In this document: positions 8,949-16,799 of the stretch, one piece after another
Layout: every line of letters starts with the position of its first letter
Numbering within the stretch: the stretch's first letter is position 1
Source of the DNA: Chitinophagaceae bacterium UBA4407
GTDB lineage: Bacteria > Bacteroidota > Bacteroidia > Chitinophagales > Chitinophagaceae
Length of the DNA: 64,000 nt
NCBI GenBank assembly: GCA_002390845.1
Contig: DGQT01000081.1
Coordinates: forward strand, 1 to 64,000
Direction of reading: 5' to 3'
Notes under the pieces: model-generated
What the model saw: only the letters and a program-made list of their open reading frames with translations
Database searches by the model: none
Told to the model about the DNA's origin: nothing
Translations under genes and position numbers: made by a program

Positions 8949-9692
8949 ATGTATTTACTGCTCCTTGCAATTGCCCCCGGAATAGCCATAAGCTTTTATA
9001 TTTATCTGAAAGATAAATTCAACAGAGAACCCACAAAGTATCTTATTGTATGTTTTTTATTTGGCATCCTTTGCGCCATACCTGCTGTACTTGTAGAAGA
9101 AGCAGGTACTTATTTGTCAGAACAATATTTACAAAGCATTATTCCTGTTGCAGCTTATATTATTCTACAGGCTTTTGTAGTCGTCGCTTTTACTGAAGAG
9201 TATTGCAAATTTTTTGTATTAAAAAGATACGCTTTTACAAAACCTGAGTTTGATGAACCCTTCGATGGTATTATCTACAGCGTAATGATCAGTATGGGTT
9301 TTGCAACCATAGAAAATATTGGTTATGTATTTCAAAATGGCATTGGTACAGGTATAATCAGGATGATTGTAAGTGTGCCTGCACATGCATCCTTTGCAGT
9401 TTTAATGGGTTATTATGCCGGACTTGCAAAATTCAATATTGAAAAAAGAAAGCAGTTATTTTTAAAAGGCTTACTGCTTGCCACACTCTTTCATGGATTG
9501 TTCGATGGGTTTCTTTTTCTCTCAGAAGAAAAAACAATTACTGAAAATGTTTCATCCGGTTTATTAATTCTTGGCGGGCTCGTTTCCTGGTATTTAGCCA
9601 TAAGACTTTCATTAAAATCAATCCGCATACACAGAAATCTCTCCGAGCAAACGCACAAAGCAAACAATCAATTTCAGCCCTTCGATCATTGA
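8949..9692 (+). CDS. PrsW-family intramembrane metalloprotease
   Basis: A 247-residue multi-pass membrane protein of the PrsW/CAAX-protease-related group. It has TEEYCKF (EExxK, near residue 79), FATIEN (FxxxEN), PAHASF and a late LFHGLFDGF block, the expected metal-binding set. PrsW of Bacillus cleaves an anti-sigma factor; the target here is unknown. It probably shares a transcript with the PAP2 gene just upstream (21-base gap). A repeat half begins about 14 bases after the stop. Confidence 0.88.
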   Translation: MYLLLLAIAPGIAISFYIYLKDKFNREPTKYLIVCFLFGILCAIPAVLVEEAGTYLSEQYLQSIIPVAAYIILQAFVVVAFTEEYCKFFVLKRYAFTKPEFDEPFDGIIYSVMISMGFATIENIGYVFQNGIGTGIIRMIVSVPAHASFAVLMGYYAGLAKFNIEKRKQLFLKGLLLATLFHGLFDGFLFLSEEKTITENVSSGLLILGGLVSWYLAIRLSLKSIRIHRNLSEQTHKANNQFQPFDH

Positions 9693-9705
9693 AGATTACA
9701 GTGAA

Positions 9706-9797
9706 ATTTTATGAACCCAACACAAAAATTACTATGAAGCTTCTCTTGCGTCGCACACTTGTACGTTCGGAACATCATTGATCTTTTACCGAAGCGG
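9706..9797 (+). repeat. Intergenic repeat, forward half (core 9746-9764)
   Basis: Perfect core with AAGCTTCTC before and GTTCGGA...TTTTACCGAAGCG after. Together with the reverse half at 10151-10253 it encloses the cold-shock gene. Confidence 0.92.
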
Positions 9798-9870
9798 GGA
9801 TATAAGCGTAGCTCTCTTGATCAGCGACCAACCGCGGCGAAAGGACTAATGCAGAAAAAATATCTGATTT

Positions 9871-10062
9871 CTATGCAATCTTAACATCAACGGCATTCAT
9901 ACCTTTTTTACCGCGTTCTGTGTTAAAAGTAACCTGGTCTCCTTCTCTGATATTATCCACAAGGCCACTAACATGAACAAAAATTTCTTCTTTTGAGCTA
10001 TTGTCCACTATAAATCCAAAGCCCTTTGCTTCATTAAAAAACTTAACCGTTCCAGTGTTCAT
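9871..10062 (-). CDS. Cold-shock domain protein
   Basis: A 63-residue single CSD protein binding single-stranded RNA/DNA. RNP1 is KGFGFI (residues 14-19) and RNP2 is IFVHVS (27-32). It has the normal length of CspA-like proteins. It lies alone between the PrsW gene and the O-methyltransferase, with repeat halves on both sides, so it is a separate unit. Which of the several usual csp paralogues it is cannot be told. Confidence 0.94.
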   Translation of the reverse strand: MNTGTVKFFNEAKGFGFIVDNSSKEEIFVHVSGLVDNIREGDQVTFNTERGKKGMNAVDVKIA

Positions 10063-10150
10063 ATTACCTACATTTTATTTTATATCGGCAACATTGCCTC
10101 AATAAAAATACAAACTCTTTGCCTTTGTTGGTCGCGTCACTAAAAAAGCA

Positions 10151-10253
10151 TTCGCTTCAATCTACGCTTTGGTAAAGCTCAATGATGTTCAGAATGTACA
10201 AGAGTGCGACGCAACCAAAGCTCAATAGTAGCAGGCAGTTTGGCTCAAAAAAA
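10151..10253 (-). repeat. Intergenic repeat, reverse half (core 10196-10214)
   Basis: Inner arm CGCTTTGGTAAAGCTCAATG, core GTACAAGAGTGCGACGCAA, outer arm GGCAGTTTGGCTCAAAAAAA. Very similar to the forward half at 11104-11193, so the two flank the O-methyltransferase as an inverted repeat. Confidence 0.92.
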
Positions 10254-10388
10254 TTATTCCTTAGCTTACCCCTTACACGAATTCATTTCGGTATTATACT
10301 CTTTACTACACAACAGCCTTCAGCAATTTTACAGCAGATTTCATACATTTAGATGCTGAAATAAACAGTTAAGAACAAACCATAAAAC

Positions 10389-11054
10389 ATGAACCAGCAA
10401 CTTTTTGAAGCAGTCGATAACTATATCTGTAATCTTATAGCAACAGAAGACGATGCATTAAAAGCAACGATTGAATCAATAGAAACCAATGGCATTCCAC
10501 AGATCAGTATATGCGCAAGCCAGGGAAAATTTCTGCAGGTACTTGCGAAACTTTGCAATGCAAAAAGGATATTGGAAATAGGTACACTCGCTGGTTACAG
10601 CACTATATGGATGGCAAGAGTGTTGCCAAAAGATGGTAAACTGATCAGTCTTGAATATGAACCTTTGCATGCTAAAGTAGCCGCAGAAAATATTAAGCGT
10701 GCAGGCCTTGAAAACATCGTAGAAATACAAACGGGTGCTGCACTTGATCTTTTACCTAAACTCGTTAAAGATGGCACTGCACCTTTTGATATGATCTTTA
10801 TAGATGCAGATAAACCACCGTATGCAGAGTACTTTCAATGGGCATTAAAATTATCAAGACCCGGAACATTGATCGTTGCAGACAATGTAATACGCGAAGG
10901 AAAAGTACTCAACGAAAATCATGAAGACGATAGAGTGACGGGTGTACACCGTTTTAATAAACTACTTGCAGCTACAAAAGAAGTAACCGCTTCTATTATA
11001 CAAACCATTGGGGCAAAAGAACATGACGGCATGGCAATAGCAGTGGTAAATTAA
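10389..11054 (+). CDS. SAM-dependent O-methyltransferase (CCoAOMT-like)
   Basis: A 221-residue soluble class I methyltransferase of the caffeoyl-CoA/catechol O-methyltransferase-like family. The SAM-binding motif is ILEIGTLAGYSTIWMA (about residues 60-75); the acidic metal/SAM residues lie in DMIFIDADKP (about 134-143) and VADNVIREG. Methyl acceptor is unknown; metal-dependent methylation of a catechol-like compound is the family activity. ATG at 10389 follows a short AT-rich leader. The gene sits alone between two inverted repeat halves. Confidence 0.9.
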   Translation: MNQQLFEAVDNYICNLIATEDDALKATIESIETNGIPQISICASQGKFLQVLAKLCNAKRILEIGTLAGYSTIWMARVLPKDGKLISLEYEPLHAKVAAENIKRAGLENIVEIQTGAALDLLPKLVKDGTAPFDMIFIDADKPPYAEYFQWALKLSRPGTLIVADNVIREGKVLNENHEDDRVTGVHRFNKLLAATKEVTASIIQTIGAKEHDGMAIAVVN

Positions 11055-11103
11055 GCGCTTTAAAAAGCTTAATTAATCCGTAAAAGTGCCAGGTTAACGA
11101 ATA

Positions 11104-11193
11104 TTTTTTTGAACCAAACTGCCTGCTGCAATTAAGCTTCCGTTGCGTCGCACTCTTGTACGTTCGGAACATAGATTGATCTTTTACCGAAGC
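11104..11193 (+). repeat. Intergenic repeat, forward half (core 11143-11161)
   Basis: TTTTTTTGAACCAAACTG, then AAGCTTCCG, core TTGCGTCGCACTCTTGTAC, then CTTTTACCGAAGC. T-run end faces the methyltransferase stop codon. Confidence 0.92.
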
Positions 11194-11235
11194 ATGGGTA
11201 GCGTAAATTATTATAAACAAACACAAAGATTTTAT

Positions 11236-11736
11236 TTAAAATACTTGCTTTTTATACCAAGACTTATTGAGCTCTTTCAAAGACAAATGTTCATCAAAAG
11301 GTATATTCATTGAAGAATATAGATTTGTGAAATTATCCATAATAGATAGTCTTATATTTTTAATTTCATTTTGATTCTGAATACCCTTTCTTAAGATTAA
11401 ATCTTGAATATTAAGATAAGAAAATTGGAAAGAAAATTCTTCGTGAGATTCTATTATGATAGGAAAATGAAAAATGTCAATTTCATTTAATGAGTACACA
11501 ACTTTATTTATATGAAGTGTTGCTTTATTTATATAGATTTTTTTGTCGGTATTATTTAATATAGAAAATTTAATATATCCAATATTAAAAATGGAAGTAT
11601 CGGGAATTTGCCACCAATCCAAATAATGAGTAATTTTTATCGTGCCTTTCTTATCATAATATTGATAAATATTCCACACAAAACTGCAAGTAGCAAGAAC
11701 TGCAGCATATGTTGATATTATAATTGTAATATTCAT
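11236..11736 (-). CDS. Hypothetical membrane-anchored protein, AT-rich
   Basis: A 166-residue protein with one N-terminal membrane segment (about residues 3-24, ITIIISTYAAVLATCSFVWN) and a cytoplasmic or exported beta-rich domain rich in Ile, Asn and Lys. Its base composition is visibly more AT-rich than the neighbouring genes, which suggests later acquisition. It is enclosed by a forward repeat half on the left and a reverse half on the right. Similar 'short TM plus beta domain' orphans occur in accessory regions. No family recognised. Confidence 0.6.
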   Translation of the reverse strand: MNITIIISTYAAVLATCSFVWNIYQYYDKKGTIKITHYLDWWQIPDTSIFNIGYIKFSILNNTDKKIYINKATLHINKVVYSLNEIDIFHFPIIIESHEEFSFQFSYLNIQDLILRKGIQNQNEIKNIRLSIMDNFTNLYSSMNIPFDEHLSLKELNKSWYKKQVF

Positions 11737-11899
11737 AAATTATTTTAATTAATTATTTTTTGAAAAAACGACAACGGTTACTCGACATTAAACTTAAAAG
11801 TAAACAGAAAGTAAAGGCTATTATTATGCAGAAATATTAATTTTTCCGTTTCTGATATTTAGATGGCTTATTAAAATCTACAATGCTCTGTAAATATCT

Positions 11900-11961
11900 G
11901 AACCCACTAGAGTGCGACGCAAGTAAAGCCTCATAATAAATCTGCTGCCTGGCTAAAAAAA
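11900..11961 (-). repeat. Intergenic repeat, reverse half (core 11905-11922)
   Basis: AGTGCGACGCAA part of the core is intact; the GTACAAG part is eroded. Outer arm GCCTGGCTAAAAAAA lies downstream of the Lrp gene. Confidence 0.85.
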
Positions 11962-12000
11962 CTTCGCTAATATATCTGTAAAATACAAACTCTAAACCCG

Positions 12001-12501
12001 CTAATGCACCAGCACATGTGTTTGTTTAATAATGCCCATTACAAACACACTTTGCACCTGGCCAATGTTTTCGGCCTGGCTTAATTTGTTTACGTGAAAA
12101 TTATAATAATCATCCATGTTCTCGGCAACCACTTTAAGCATAAAATCGAACTCGCCGGAGATGTTGTAGCACTCCACTACTTCATTCAATTCGTGTATGG
12201 TTTTGATGAATTTGGTGCCCGCATCTTTACTATGCGTTTTCAGCGATACATAACAGATCACCATCAAACCTTTTTTTACTTTGGCATGGTCAACCAATGC
12301 AGCGTACTGTTTTATTACACCGGCTTCTTCCATGCGTTTGATGCGTTCGTGAACAGGTGTGGTGCTCAGGTGGATCTTGTCTGAAATTTCACGCACCGTT
12401 ATCCTTGCATTATGCTGCAGCAGGCGCAGTATGCTCATGTCTTTTTCATCGAGCAGTAAAGGCGCAACAGTGGTTTCCTCTTTTTTAAAAGTCTTTGCCA
12501 T
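12001..12501 (-). CDS. Lrp/AsnC family transcriptional regulator
   Basis: A 166-residue regulator with an N-terminal AsnC-type helix-turn-helix (LDEKDMSILRLLQHNARITVREISDKIHLS..., about residues 17-75) and a C-terminal RAM/AsnC ligand-binding domain (VECYNISGEFDFMLKV around residues 108-123). It likely binds an amino acid or derivative. It is divergent from ahcY across 116 bases, so control of ahcY or itself from the shared region is plausible, but no operator is evident to me. Confidence 0.93.
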   Translation of the reverse strand: MAKTFKKEETTVAPLLLDEKDMSILRLLQHNARITVREISDKIHLSTTPVHERIKRMEEAGVIKQYAALVDHAKVKKGLMVICYVSLKTHSKDAGTKFIKTIHELNEVVECYNISGEFDFMLKVVAENMDDYYNFHVNKLSQAENIGQVQSVFVMGIIKQTHVLVH

Positions 12502-12572
12502 AGATAACTTAACGTTTATTCTGTACGAAGGTTGATAAGTTTAATTCTTTCCCAAAATTAATTAAATATGTA

Positions 12573-12599
12573 TTGGTTTATCCTGCCAATTTATCTTTG
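12573..12599 (+). promoter_or_regulatory. Candidate ahcY promoter
   Basis: TTG at 12573-12575 and TATCTTTG at 12592-12599, spacing 16; the second fits TAnnTTTG fully. It ends 18 bases before the ahcY ATG. Confidence 0.5.
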
Positions 12600-12617
12600 C
12601 GCTCTAAAATAAAAAGT

Positions 12618-13943
12618 ATGTCAACAATTGCTCAACACATCGATCTAAGTTTACCATACAAGGTAAAAGATATGAGCCTCGCAGCATGGGGCCGAAAAGA
12701 AATAAGACTTGCCGAAGCTGAAATGCCGGGCTTAATGAGTTTACGTGCCGAGTATGGCGCATCGCAGCCATTGAAGGGTGCACGTATTGCAGGTTGCCTG
12801 CACATGACCATTCAAACCGCAGTATTGATTGAAACTTTGATTGCTTTAGGCGCAGAAGTAAAATGGAGCTCTTGCAATATCTTCTCTACTCAAGATCATG
12901 CTGCCGCTGCCATTGCTGCCGAAGGCATTGGTGTATTTGCATGGAAAGGACAAACAACAGAAGAAAGCGACTGGTGCATTGAGCAAACATTATTCTTTGG
13001 CAGCACAGAACGTCCATTGAATATGATCCTTGATGATGGTGGCGATCTTACCAATATGGTGTTTGATAAATACCCTGAATTGATCCAGCACATTAAAGGT
13101 TTAAGCGAAGAAACTACAACAGGCGTTCACCGTTTATATGAGCGTATGGAAAAAGGCACATTACCTATCCCTGCAATCAATGTAAACGACAGCGTTACCA
13201 AATCTAAGTTCGATAACAAGTATGGTTGCCAGGAAAGTCTGGTTGATGCCATACGCCGTGCTACAGATGTAATGATGGCCGGTAAAGTTGCAGTGGTTGG
13301 TGGTTATGGCGATGTGGGTAAAGGTTCTGCCAACAGTTTACGTGGTGCAGGTGCAAGGGTTATTGTTACAGAGATCGATCCTATTTGCGCACTGCAGGCT
13401 GCTATGGATGGCTTTGAAGTGAAGCGTATGATTGATGCAGTTAAAGAAGCTGATATTATTGTTACCGCTTCCGGTTGCCGCGATTTGATTACGGAAAAAC
13501 ATTTCCGTGCAATGAAGGATAAAGCGATCGTTTGTAACATTGGCCACTTTGATATTGAGATTGATATTGCCTGGTTAAATGATAACTACGGACACACAAA
13601 GGATACCATTAAACCACAGGTTGATTTGTACAATATTGAAGGCAAAGATGTGATCGTTCTTGCAGAAGGACGCTTGGTAAATTTAGGTTGCGCAACAGGC
13701 CACCCAAGTTTTGTGATGAGTAACTCATTCACCAACCAAACCCTTGCACAGATTGAGTTGTGGCTGAATCACAGCAACTACGAAAACAAAGTTTATGTGT
13801 TACCAAAACATCTTGATGAGAAGGTTGCACGTTTACACCTTGCAAAAGTTGGCGCACAATTAGACGAGCTTAGCGATGAGCAGGCTGGCTACTTAGGCAT
13901 CTCTAAAAACGGACCGTTCAAGAGCGATATGTATCGTTATTAA
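12618..13943 (+). CDS. ahcY: Adenosylhomocysteinase
   Basis: Hydrolyses S-adenosylhomocysteine to adenosine and homocysteine, clearing the product of methyl transfer in the activated methyl cycle. The 441-residue protein has the NAD-binding GYGDVGKG loop, the substrate-site sequences GCLHMTIQTAVLIETL and CNIFSTQDHAAAA, and the conserved C-terminal KSDMYRY. The ATG at 12618 (MSTIAQ) is chosen because it lies just after a promoter-like sequence and gives the family-normal N-terminus. A terminator follows. Confidence 0.97.
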   Translation: MSTIAQHIDLSLPYKVKDMSLAAWGRKEIRLAEAEMPGLMSLRAEYGASQPLKGARIAGCLHMTIQTAVLIETLIALGAEVKWSSCNIFSTQDHAAAAIAAEGIGVFAWKGQTTEESDWCIEQTLFFGSTERPLNMILDDGGDLTNMVFDKYPELIQHIKGLSEETTTGVHRLYERMEKGTLPIPAINVNDSVTKSKFDNKYGCQESLVDAIRRATDVMMAGKVAVVGGYGDVGKGSANSLRGAGARVIVTEIDPICALQAAMDGFEVKRMIDAVKEADIIVTASGCRDLITEKHFRAMKDKAIVCNIGHFDIEIDIAWLNDNYGHTKDTIKPQVDLYNIEGKDVIVLAEGRLVNLGCATGHPSFVMSNSFTNQTLAQIELWLNHSNYENKVYVLPKHLDEKVARLHLAKVGAQLDELSDEQAGYLGISKNGPFKSDMYRY

Positions 13944-13972
13944 TTTCATTTTTTTGAGTGATAATTTACAGG

Positions 13973-14002
13973 CCCGTTTCGAAAGAAGCGGGTTTTGTTT
14001 TT
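13973..14002 (+). terminator. Rho-independent terminator of ahcY
   Basis: CCCGTTTC and GAAGCGGG pair with one G-T around a GAAA loop, followed by TTTTGTTTTT. The T-run also serves as the left end of the next repeat half. Confidence 0.85.
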
Positions 14003-14088
14003 GTACCGGCCAGAAGAATTGCTATGAAGCTTTTGTTGCGTCGCACTCTTGTGCTGTTGGATTATAAATTGGGCTTTTACCGAAGCGA
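13998..14088 (+). repeat. Intergenic repeat, forward half (core 14036-14054)
   Basis: ACCGGCC, ATGAAGCTTTTG, core TTGCGTCGCACTCTTGTGC, then GGGCTTTTACCGAAGCG. It pairs with the reverse half at 15198-15275 around the ADP-ribosylglycohydrolase gene. Confidence 0.9.
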
Positions 14089-14090
14089 AT

Positions 14091-14114
14091 GTTGACGGTG
14101 ACAACACCGTCAAC
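14091..14114. promoter_or_regulatory. Perfect 24-base hairpin/palindrome upstream of the ADP-ribosylglycohydrolase gene
   Basis: GTTGACGGTG (14091-14100) and its exact complement (14105-14114) are separated by ACAA. It lies 82 bases before the ATG at 14196 and just after the repeat half. There is no T-run, so an operator or an RNA hairpin fits better than a terminator. Confidence 0.5.
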
Positions 14115-14195
14115 GGCAACAAACTAATATAGTTTTGCAAATGATAAATCTTAGTATATTTTCAAGTAAATAACAAAGAATAAAAACGCTGTTCA

Positions 14196-15143
14196 ATGAT
14201 AAAAAAAGATATTTATAAAGATATATTATTTGGAGTTGCCGTTGGTGATGCTGTCGGTGTTCCTGTTGAGTTCAAAAGCAGACAAACCATTTGGCAAAAT
14301 CCTGTAAAAGATATGATTGGCTATGGAACTTACAATTTACCCCCTGGAACATTTTCTGACGATAGTTCATTAACCTTCTGTCTCGCAGAAGCATTGACAT
14401 TGGATTTTGACATAAATATTATTGGGCAAAATTTTGTAAAATGGTGTTTTAATAACTATTGGACACCAAGAGGTGAGGTATTTGATATTGGCAACGCAAC
14501 ACGACAAGCCATAGTGCGACTTGCAAAGGGAGAAAGGGCAGATTTAGCAGGAGGTTTTGAAATTTCTTCTAACGGCAATGGTTCTCTAATGAGGATTTCC
14601 CCTTTGGTTTTTTACTTGCAGGATAAACCAATTAATGAGCGCTATGAAATAGCAAAGCAAGTTTCATCAATCACTCATGGACACATCAGGTCTATTATTG
14701 CTTGTTTTTATTATCTTGAATTTGCGAGAAAATTATTAACGCATAAAGATAAGTTTGCAATTTATATAGATCTAAAAGCAGAAATTACTAATCATTTAGT
14801 TTCTCTTTCAATTAATCCTTCAGAGATTACTTTGTTTGACCGTTTACTGAAAGAAAACATACACGAATTAAAAGAAGAAAAAATATTTAGCAGTGGTTAT
14901 GTGTTGCATACTCTTGAAGCAAGTATTTGGTGTTTGCTTACAACGAACAATTACAAAGATGCAATTTTAAAAGCAGTAAATTTAGGTGACGATACAGATA
15001 CGACAGGTGCTGTAACAGGAGGACTTGCAGGGCTCCTTTATGGAAAAAATAACATTCCAAAAAAGTGGCTCGATAAGCTTGCAAGACGAGATGACATTGA
15101 AGAATTAGCAGAACGGCTGGGTGAAAAATTTAGAAATGTTTAA
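14196..15143 (+). CDS. ADP-ribosylglycohydrolase (DraG/ARH) family protein
   Basis: A 315-residue enzyme that removes ADP-ribose from proteins or small molecules with a binuclear Mg centre. Family residues are visible: GDAVGVPVEF near the N-terminus, FSDDSS (first metal ligands, about residues 50-55), NGNGSLMRISPL, THGH (about residues 164-167) and the late metal motif GDDTDTTGAVTGGLAGLLYG. Length and motif order are complete, so it should be active. The target is unknown. It sits between two repeat halves and next to a toxin-antitoxin pair, an accessory-like setting. Confidence 0.93.
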   Translation: MIKKDIYKDILFGVAVGDAVGVPVEFKSRQTIWQNPVKDMIGYGTYNLPPGTFSDDSSLTFCLAEALTLDFDINIIGQNFVKWCFNNYWTPRGEVFDIGNATRQAIVRLAKGERADLAGGFEISSNGNGSLMRISPLVFYLQDKPINERYEIAKQVSSITHGHIRSIIACFYYLEFARKLLTHKDKFAIYIDLKAEITNHLVSLSINPSEITLFDRLLKENIHELKEEKIFSSGYVLHTLEASIWCLLTTNNYKDAILKAVNLGDDTDTTGAVTGGLAGLLYGKNNIPKKWLDKLARRDDIEELAERLGEKFRNV

Positions 15144-15197
15144 ATCGTTATTTTTTTGTCACTTTTTACTGTTGCTTGCGCTTATGTCAACAACAAT

Positions 15198-15275
15198 ACG
15201 CTTCATTCTTTGCTCTGGTAAAAGCTCAAAATATAACCCAGCTGTACAAGAGTCAACGCAATTAAAGCCTTACAA
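15198..15275 (-). repeat. Intergenic repeat, reverse half (core 15244-15261), degraded
   Basis: CTCTGGTAAAAGCTCAAAATAT inner arm remains; the core has lost a base (GTACAAGAGTCAACGCAA). The outer arm is unclear. Confidence 0.75.
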
Positions 15276-15347
15276 AATTTTCTTCTTCTAAAATACCACG
15301 ATACCACTAAATATAAATTTGCTTAATTTTATTGCAAAGAAATTTAT

Positions 15348-15557
15348 ATGCCCGTTACATTGGAACAAATTGAAAGCCTTGATACCGATGAAAAAATACA
15401 GCTTGCTGAAAAACTATGGCAAAGTATTGAAGCAGAGCGTTCACAACCGATGACAGATACACAAAAAGCATTACTGGAAAAAAGATTGAATGAGCATAAG
15501 CTGAATCCTTTATCCGGTAAATCCTGGTCAACAATAAAGAATAAATACTCCGTTTAA
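15348..15557 (+). CDS. Antitoxin, addiction module component (TIGR02574-like)
   Basis: A 69-residue acidic protein. VTLEQIESLDTDEKIQLAEKLWQSIE is the typical N-terminal pattern of the 'addiction module component' antitoxins, which neutralise RelE/ParE toxins and often repress their own operon. It is followed 4 bases later by the toxin gene, so the two are co-transcribed. Confidence 0.87.
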   Translation: MPVTLEQIESLDTDEKIQLAEKLWQSIEAERSQPMTDTQKALLEKRLNEHKLNPLSGKSWSTIKNKYSV

Positions 15558-15561
15558 ATTC

Positions 15562-15858
15562 ATGTACACCGTTATACTGAAACTCGGTGCCGAAGAAGAT
15601 ATTGATGGTATTTTTAAATGGTATGAAGAGCAACGGGAGGGTTTGGGTTATGAATTTATTTTAAGTACCGATCAATGTATTAATACAATTCAATCAAACC
15701 CATTTTTTGCATTTAATGTTACTGATTCGGTAAGAAGAGCAGTAATTCCACGTTTTCCTTATAATGTCTATTATACAATCGAAAATGAAAATATTTTTAT
15801 TCATGTAATCATGCATCAATTCCGCGATCCTGAAAAATGGCAAATAAAAATTGAATAA
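15562..15858 (+). CDS. ParE/RelE-type toxin
   Basis: A 98-residue protein with the ParE/RelE fold pattern: an N-terminal strand, a helix with EEDIDGIFKWYEEQREGLGYEF, a central RRAVIPRFPYNVYYTIEN strand pair and a C-terminal IFIHVIMHQFRDPEKW. Family members inhibit gyrase (ParE) or cut ribosome-bound mRNA (RelE); the sequence looks closer to ParE. The start at 15562 is 4 bases after the antitoxin stop. The pair appears intact. Confidence 0.87.
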   Translation: MYTVILKLGAEEDIDGIFKWYEEQREGLGYEFILSTDQCINTIQSNPFFAFNVTDSVRRAVIPRFPYNVYYTIENENIFIHVIMHQFRDPEKWQIKIE

Positions 15859-15901
15859 ATTATTACATTTTTTGCAGATGTTGGCTCACCCCGCCAAAGG
15901 C

Positions 15902-16007
15902 CTTCGCTTCAATCGCCGCTACGGTAAAAGCTCAATATATAATCAGAACGTACAAGAGTGCGACGCAAGGAACGATGAATAGCTTACTAAGGCCGGGCTC
16001 AAAAAAA
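15902..16007 (-). repeat. Intergenic repeat, reverse half (core 15950-15968)
   Basis: One of the most complete halves: CTACGGTAAAAGCTCAATATATAATC, core GTACAAGAGTGCGACGCAA, then GGCCGGGCTCAAAAAAA. It lies downstream of both the toxin gene and yceI, which converge here. Confidence 0.93.
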
Positions 16008-16052
16008 GGCAAAAAATAATTTATATAATCCGCTGCCGGAATTTATAGCATT

Positions 16053-16083
16053 AAAAAAAGCAGATAAACACTTACCTGCTTTT
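16053..16083 (-). terminator. Rho-independent terminator of yceI
   Basis: On the minus strand AAAAGCAG and CTGCTTTT pair around a 12-base loop and are followed by more T residues. It lies about 20 bases past the yceI stop. Confidence 0.7.
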
Positions 16084-16103
16084 AGTTATTTATAACCTTA
16101 TTA

Positions 16104-16700
16104 TTATTTAGACTTTGCAAACTCGAGGCGTATTTCCATTGTAATTTCTTTACCTGCAATTGCGCCACCAGCTTCAGTTAACGAATTCCATTTTAAATTA
16201 TAATCAAAACGGTTAATTACGCCGGTTGCCTTAAAGCCAGCTTTTGTATTGCCGTATGCGTCTTTTACAGTACCGCCGTAAACAACATCAAACTTAACGG
16301 GTTTAGTTACATCACGAATGGTAAGGTTGCCGCTTAACAGATATTTATTGCCAGATAGTTTTTTAAAGCTTGTTCCTTTAAAAGTCATATTTGGAAACTT
16401 TGCTGCATTAAAGAAGTCATCAGATTTCAGGTGATTGTCACGCATTTCATTGTCTGTGCTTATACTGTTTACATCTACAGTAAAATCGATTGCCGCATCA
16501 GTAAAGTCTGGTTTAGATGCTGTTAAACTGCCATCGTATTTTTTAAAAGAGCCTTCCACTTCAGAAATCACCAGGTGGGTTACATTAAATTTTACAGATG
16601 AGTGCATTGGATCCACGGTCCACTTTTCCTGCGCAAATACAGATGTGCTTATTAAGGCAATCGCGACAAATAAAATAGCTTTTTTCAGTGTCATTTTCAT
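16104..16700 (-). CDS. YceI-like periplasmic lipid-binding protein
   Basis: A 198-residue exported protein of the YceI family, a lipocalin-like barrel that binds isoprenoid or other lipids. The signal peptide is MKMTLKKAILFVAIALISTSVFAQ. Family-typical patterns follow: WTVDPMHSSVKFNVTHLVISEVEGSF, a DNEMRDNHLKSDDFF block near the middle, and GKEITMEIRLEF at the end. Start at 16700 (or 16694) is preferred to an upstream ATG at 16718 because that codon overlaps the probable -7 box. An FNR/HcpR-like palindrome lies upstream beside a Crp/Fnr gene. Confidence 0.93.
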   Translation of the reverse strand: MKMTLKKAILFVAIALISTSVFAQEKWTVDPMHSSVKFNVTHLVISEVEGSFKKYDGSLTASKPDFTDAAIDFTVDVNSISTDNEMRDNHLKSDDFFNAAKFPNMTFKGTSFKKLSGNKYLLSGNLTIRDVTKPVKFDVVYGGTVKDAYGNTKAGFKATGVINRFDYNLKWNSLTEAGGAIAGKEITMEIRLEFAKSK

Positions 16701-16715
16701 TTTATATTTAGAATA

Positions 16716-16723
16716 CAAAAATA
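16716..16723 (-). promoter_or_regulatory. Candidate -7 element of yceI
   Basis: On the minus strand this reads TATTTTTG, a full match to TAnnTTTG. No TTG lies at the expected -33 position, which suits an activator-dependent promoter. Confidence 0.45.
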
Positions 16724-16769
16724 TGTACAGCTATTTTGCCGGTTGATTGAGAAAAGGCAAGAAATAGCA

Positions 16770-16783
16770 TTGACATTTGTCAA
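16770..16783. promoter_or_regulatory. FNR/HcpR-like palindromic operator between yceI and the Crp/Fnr gene
   Basis: TTGACATTTGTCAA is TTGAC-N4-GTCAA, the half-site layout of Crp/Fnr-superfamily sites (FNR TTGAT-N4-ATCAA; HcpR TTGAC-N4-GTCAA). Its centre is about 57 bases upstream of the yceI -7 box. Confidence 0.6.
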
Positions 16784-16799
16784 GTAAATACCAAAACGG

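Noticed and set aside
12502..12617. SAH or SAM riboswitch ahead of ahcY
   Set aside because: The promoter-like sequence ends only 18 bases before the start codon, leaving no room for a leader RNA.
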